Both the position numbers and the translations under genes were made by a program. A DNA stretch of 6,516 nucleotides from Actinomycetota bacterium (GTDB lineage Bacteria; Actinomycetota; Acidimicrobiia; Acidimicrobiales; Ilumatobacteraceae): assembly GCA_005805045.1 (NCBI GenBank), contig SYNW01000076.1:1-6516 (forward strand), read 5' to 3'. Of the stretch, positions 5,157 through 6,516 are shown piece by piece; the first letter of the stretch is position 1; the number at the start of each line of letters is the position of its first letter. The notes under the pieces are model-generated. The model worked only from the letters and a program-made list of their open reading frames with translations, did no database searches and had not been told where the DNA came from.

Positions 5157-6377
5157 CTATTTCGACATCTTTTCAATCAAGCGCCGGTCTACGGCCGCCA
5201 AAAATTGCTGGGTCGTCAACCACGGTTGATTTTTCGAAATGAGCGCCGCCAAATCTTTCGTCATCTCGCCGCCTTCGACCGTCTCGACACAAACTGCTTC
5301 GAGTTTCTCAGCGAATTCAATCACGGCTGGCGTGTTGTCGAGTTTGCCGCGATGGATCAAACCGCGTGTCCACGCAAAAATCGAAGCGATCGAGTTTGTC
5401 GAAGTCTCCAATCCTTTTTGATGGTCGCGGTAGTGACGAGTCACCGTGCCGTGTGCCGCTTCAGACTCGAGCACTCGCCCGTCTGGGGTGGTCAATACCG
5501 ACGTCATCAAACCCAGCGAACCGAAACCTTGGGCCACGATGTCCGACTGCACATCGCCGTCATAATTTTTGCAGGCCCACACATATCCGCCTTCCCAACG
5601 CATCATGCAGGCAACCATGTCGTCAATCAAGCGATGCTCGTAAGTCAGTTTGCGTTTTTCAAACTCGGTCTTGAACTCAGCCTCAAAAATCTCTTGAAAA
5701 ATATCTTTGAATCGGCCGTCATATGCCTTGAGAATCGTGTTCTTCGTGCTCAAAAACACCGGGTAGTTTCGTTGCAGACCATAGTTGAATGACGCGCGCG
5801 CAAAACTGCGAATCGACTCGTCGAAGTTATACATGCCCATGACGACGCCAGCCGCCTCGAAGTCGGCGACTTTCATCTCGACTGGCTTGCCGCCATCTTG
5901 CGGCACATAGGTCATCGTCACCGTGCCTGGACCCGGCACTTTGAAATCAGTGGCTTTGTATTGGTCGCCGTGGGCATGACGACCAATCACAATTGGCTTG
6001 TTCCAATGCGACATCAATTTCGGAATGTTCTTACAAATAATCGGCTCACGAAACACGACCCCGTCAAGGATGTTGCGAATCGTTCCGTTCGGAGACTTCC
6101 ACATCTGCTTCAAGTTAAATTCTTTGACGCGAGCCTCATCTGGGGTGATCGTCGCGCACTTAACGCCCACGCCATGCTTCAAAATTGCGTTCGCTGCATC
6201 GACGGTCACTTGGTCACTCGTCACATCACGATTCTCGATACCCAAGTCGTAATAGTCAATGTCAATGTCGAGATACGGCAAAATCAGGCGATCTTTGATG
6301 AACTTCCAGATGATCCGCGTCATCTCATCGCCGTCAATATCCACGACCGGATTCACGACTTTAATTTTGCTAGCCAT
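5157..6377 (-). CDS. icd: NADP-dependent isocitrate dehydrogenase, eukaryote-like homodimeric type
   Basis: A 406-residue enzyme that converts isocitrate to 2-oxoglutarate, CO2 and NADPH. It aligns nearly end to end with human IDH1-type enzymes rather than with E. coli Icd. Landmarks are DGDEMTRIIW (near 15-24), YDLGIENRD (43-51) and VGVKCATITPDEARV. Substrate binding is by KSPNGTIRN (94-102), FREPIICKN and IGRHAHGDQY (131-140), whose R133 corresponds to human R132. STKNTI holds K212. The metal aspartates lie in YEHRLIDDMVA and NYDGDVQSD (D252, D275, D279). AAHGTVTRHYR (307-317) holds H309 and R314, the usual NADP-preference signature. I chose ATG 6377, which has GGTGGAG 4 nt upstream, over the in-frame TTG one codon earlier, which would nearly abut that site. 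The gene leads the unit with the oxidoreductase downstream. It is also a probable source of NADPH for biosynthesis. Confidence 0.96.
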   Translation of the reverse strand: MASKIKVVNPVVDIDGDEMTRIIWKFIKDRLILPYLDIDIDYYDLGIENRDVTSDQVTVDAANAILKHGVGVKCATITPDEARVKEFNLKQMWKSPNGTIRNILDGVVFREPIICKNIPKLMSHWNKPIVIGRHAHGDQYKATDFKVPGPGTVTMTYVPQDGGKPVEMKVADFEAAGVVMGMYNFDESIRSFARASFNYGLQRNYPVFLSTKNTILKAYDGRFKDIFQEIFEAEFKTEFEKRKLTYEHRLIDDMVACMMRWEGGYVWACKNYDGDVQSDIVAQGFGSLGLMTSVLTTPDGRVLESEAAHGTVTRHYRDHQKGLETSTNSIASIFAWTRGLIHRGKLDNTPAVIEFAEKLEAVCVETVEGGEMTKDLAALISKNQPWLTTQQFLAAVDRRLIEKMSK

Positions 6378-6410
6378 CAAACTCCACCATTTTCGTCTAA
6401 CTGTTACAAG

Positions 6411-6417
6411 TATCGTA
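6411..6417. promoter_or_regulatory. Possible overlapping -10 elements of divergent icd and acyl-CoA dehydrogenase genes
   Basis: The 47-bp divergent gap contains TATCGT (6411-6416) on the plus strand and TACGAT (6417-6412) on the minus strand, both TANNNT-type -10 hexamers and overlapping almost completely. The plus element ends 8 nt before ATG 6425, which has no Shine-Dalgarno, so that mRNA could be leaderless. The minus element would give icd a leader of about 28 nt carrying GGTGGAG. No clear -35 is present on either strand. The call is based on motif and spacing only. Confidence 0.3.
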
Positions 6418-6424
6418 CATCCTT

Positions 6425-6516
6425 ATGGATTTCGCCTGGACATCCGAACAAATCGCACTACGCGCAAAAGCTCGTTCGGTGGCAACGGCAGCAGTAAACA
6501 AATATGGTCGATTCAA
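6425..6516 (+). CDS. Acyl-CoA dehydrogenase, N-terminal end only (cut by window edge)
   Basis: An open frame of 30 codons runs from ATG 6425 to the end of the window. It begins MDFAWTSEQIALRAKARSVA, matching the opening pattern of acyl-CoA dehydrogenases (MDF-x-x-T-x-EQ-x-x-LR-x-x-x-R-x-x-A), the start of the alpha-helical N-terminal domain of these FAD enzymes. They oxidise acyl-CoA to trans-2-enoyl-CoA in fatty-acid or branched amino-acid breakdown. FAD-binding and catalytic residues lie beyond the window. No Shine-Dalgarno precedes the ATG (GTACATCCTT), so initiation may be leaderless. It is divergent from isocitrate dehydrogenase with only 47 bp between the starts. The family call rests on a short N-terminal pattern, and the subfamily cannot be given. 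Confidence 0.68.
   Translation, partial: MDFAWTSEQIALRAKARSVATAAVNKYGRF

Noticed and set aside
5127..5792. 221-codon plus-strand frame opposite the end of icd
   Set aside because: It is antisense to conserved icd coding sequence, and its translation shows no family motif.
5898..6497. 199-codon plus-strand frame antisense to isocitrate dehydrogenase
   Set aside because: It lies opposite a gene with complete family motifs, has low-complexity His/Arg-rich translation and no recognisable domain. It is a shadow of the real frame.

Overview
The window reads as a compact chromosomal segment of a free-living aerobic bacterium, dominated by central carbon metabolism. Base composition is moderate to slightly GC-rich. 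Several genes start with GTG, some starts lack a Shine-Dalgarno sequence, and a short acyl-CoA carboxylase carboxyltransferase-like protein and a homodimer-type NADP-isocitrate dehydrogenase are present. Together these point loosely to an actinobacterium, perhaps an aquatic Acidimicrobiia-like lineage. That placement is inference with low confidence. I see no mobile element, CRISPR array, tRNA or rRNA.

Layout, left to right. (1) Positions 1-110 hold the 3' end of an aconitase gene. Its stop codon overlaps the ATG of an 83-residue membrane protein (110-361), which is followed by a strong 9-bp stem hairpin (369-391). (2) A leader rich in dyads and direct repeats (about 406-463) precedes a LysR-type regulator (543-1481; a start at 468 is possible). 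Fourteen bases later comes an N-terminally short carboxyltransferase of the acyl-CoA carboxylase family (1496-2842). (3) A 75-bp gap with two dyads leads to citrate synthase (2918-4189). (4) On the opposite strand, an isocitrate dehydrogenase gene (6377-5157) is followed after 3 nt by an NADPH:quinone-oxidoreductase-like gene (5153-4173). The 3' end of that gene overlaps the 3' end of citrate synthase by 17 bp. (5) Forty-seven bases upstream of isocitrate dehydrogenase, and divergent from it, is the start of an acyl-CoA dehydrogenase gene (6425 onward, cut by the window edge).

Together the genes encode the first three committed TCA-cycle enzymes: citrate synthase, aconitase and NADP-isocitrate dehydrogenase. 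Around them lie acyl-CoA enzymes (carboxyltransferase, acyl-CoA dehydrogenase) that feed or drain acetyl- and propionyl-CoA, a probable NADPH-consuming oxidoreductase coupled to the NADPH-producing dehydrogenase, and a LysR regulator between aconitase and citrate synthase. Nothing proves an undescribed system. The features most worth a second look are the short carboxyltransferase with a changed oxyanion-hole motif, the structured leader of the LysR gene, the translationally coupled small membrane protein behind aconitase, and the tightly packed icd-qor unit that overlaps the citrate synthase gene.
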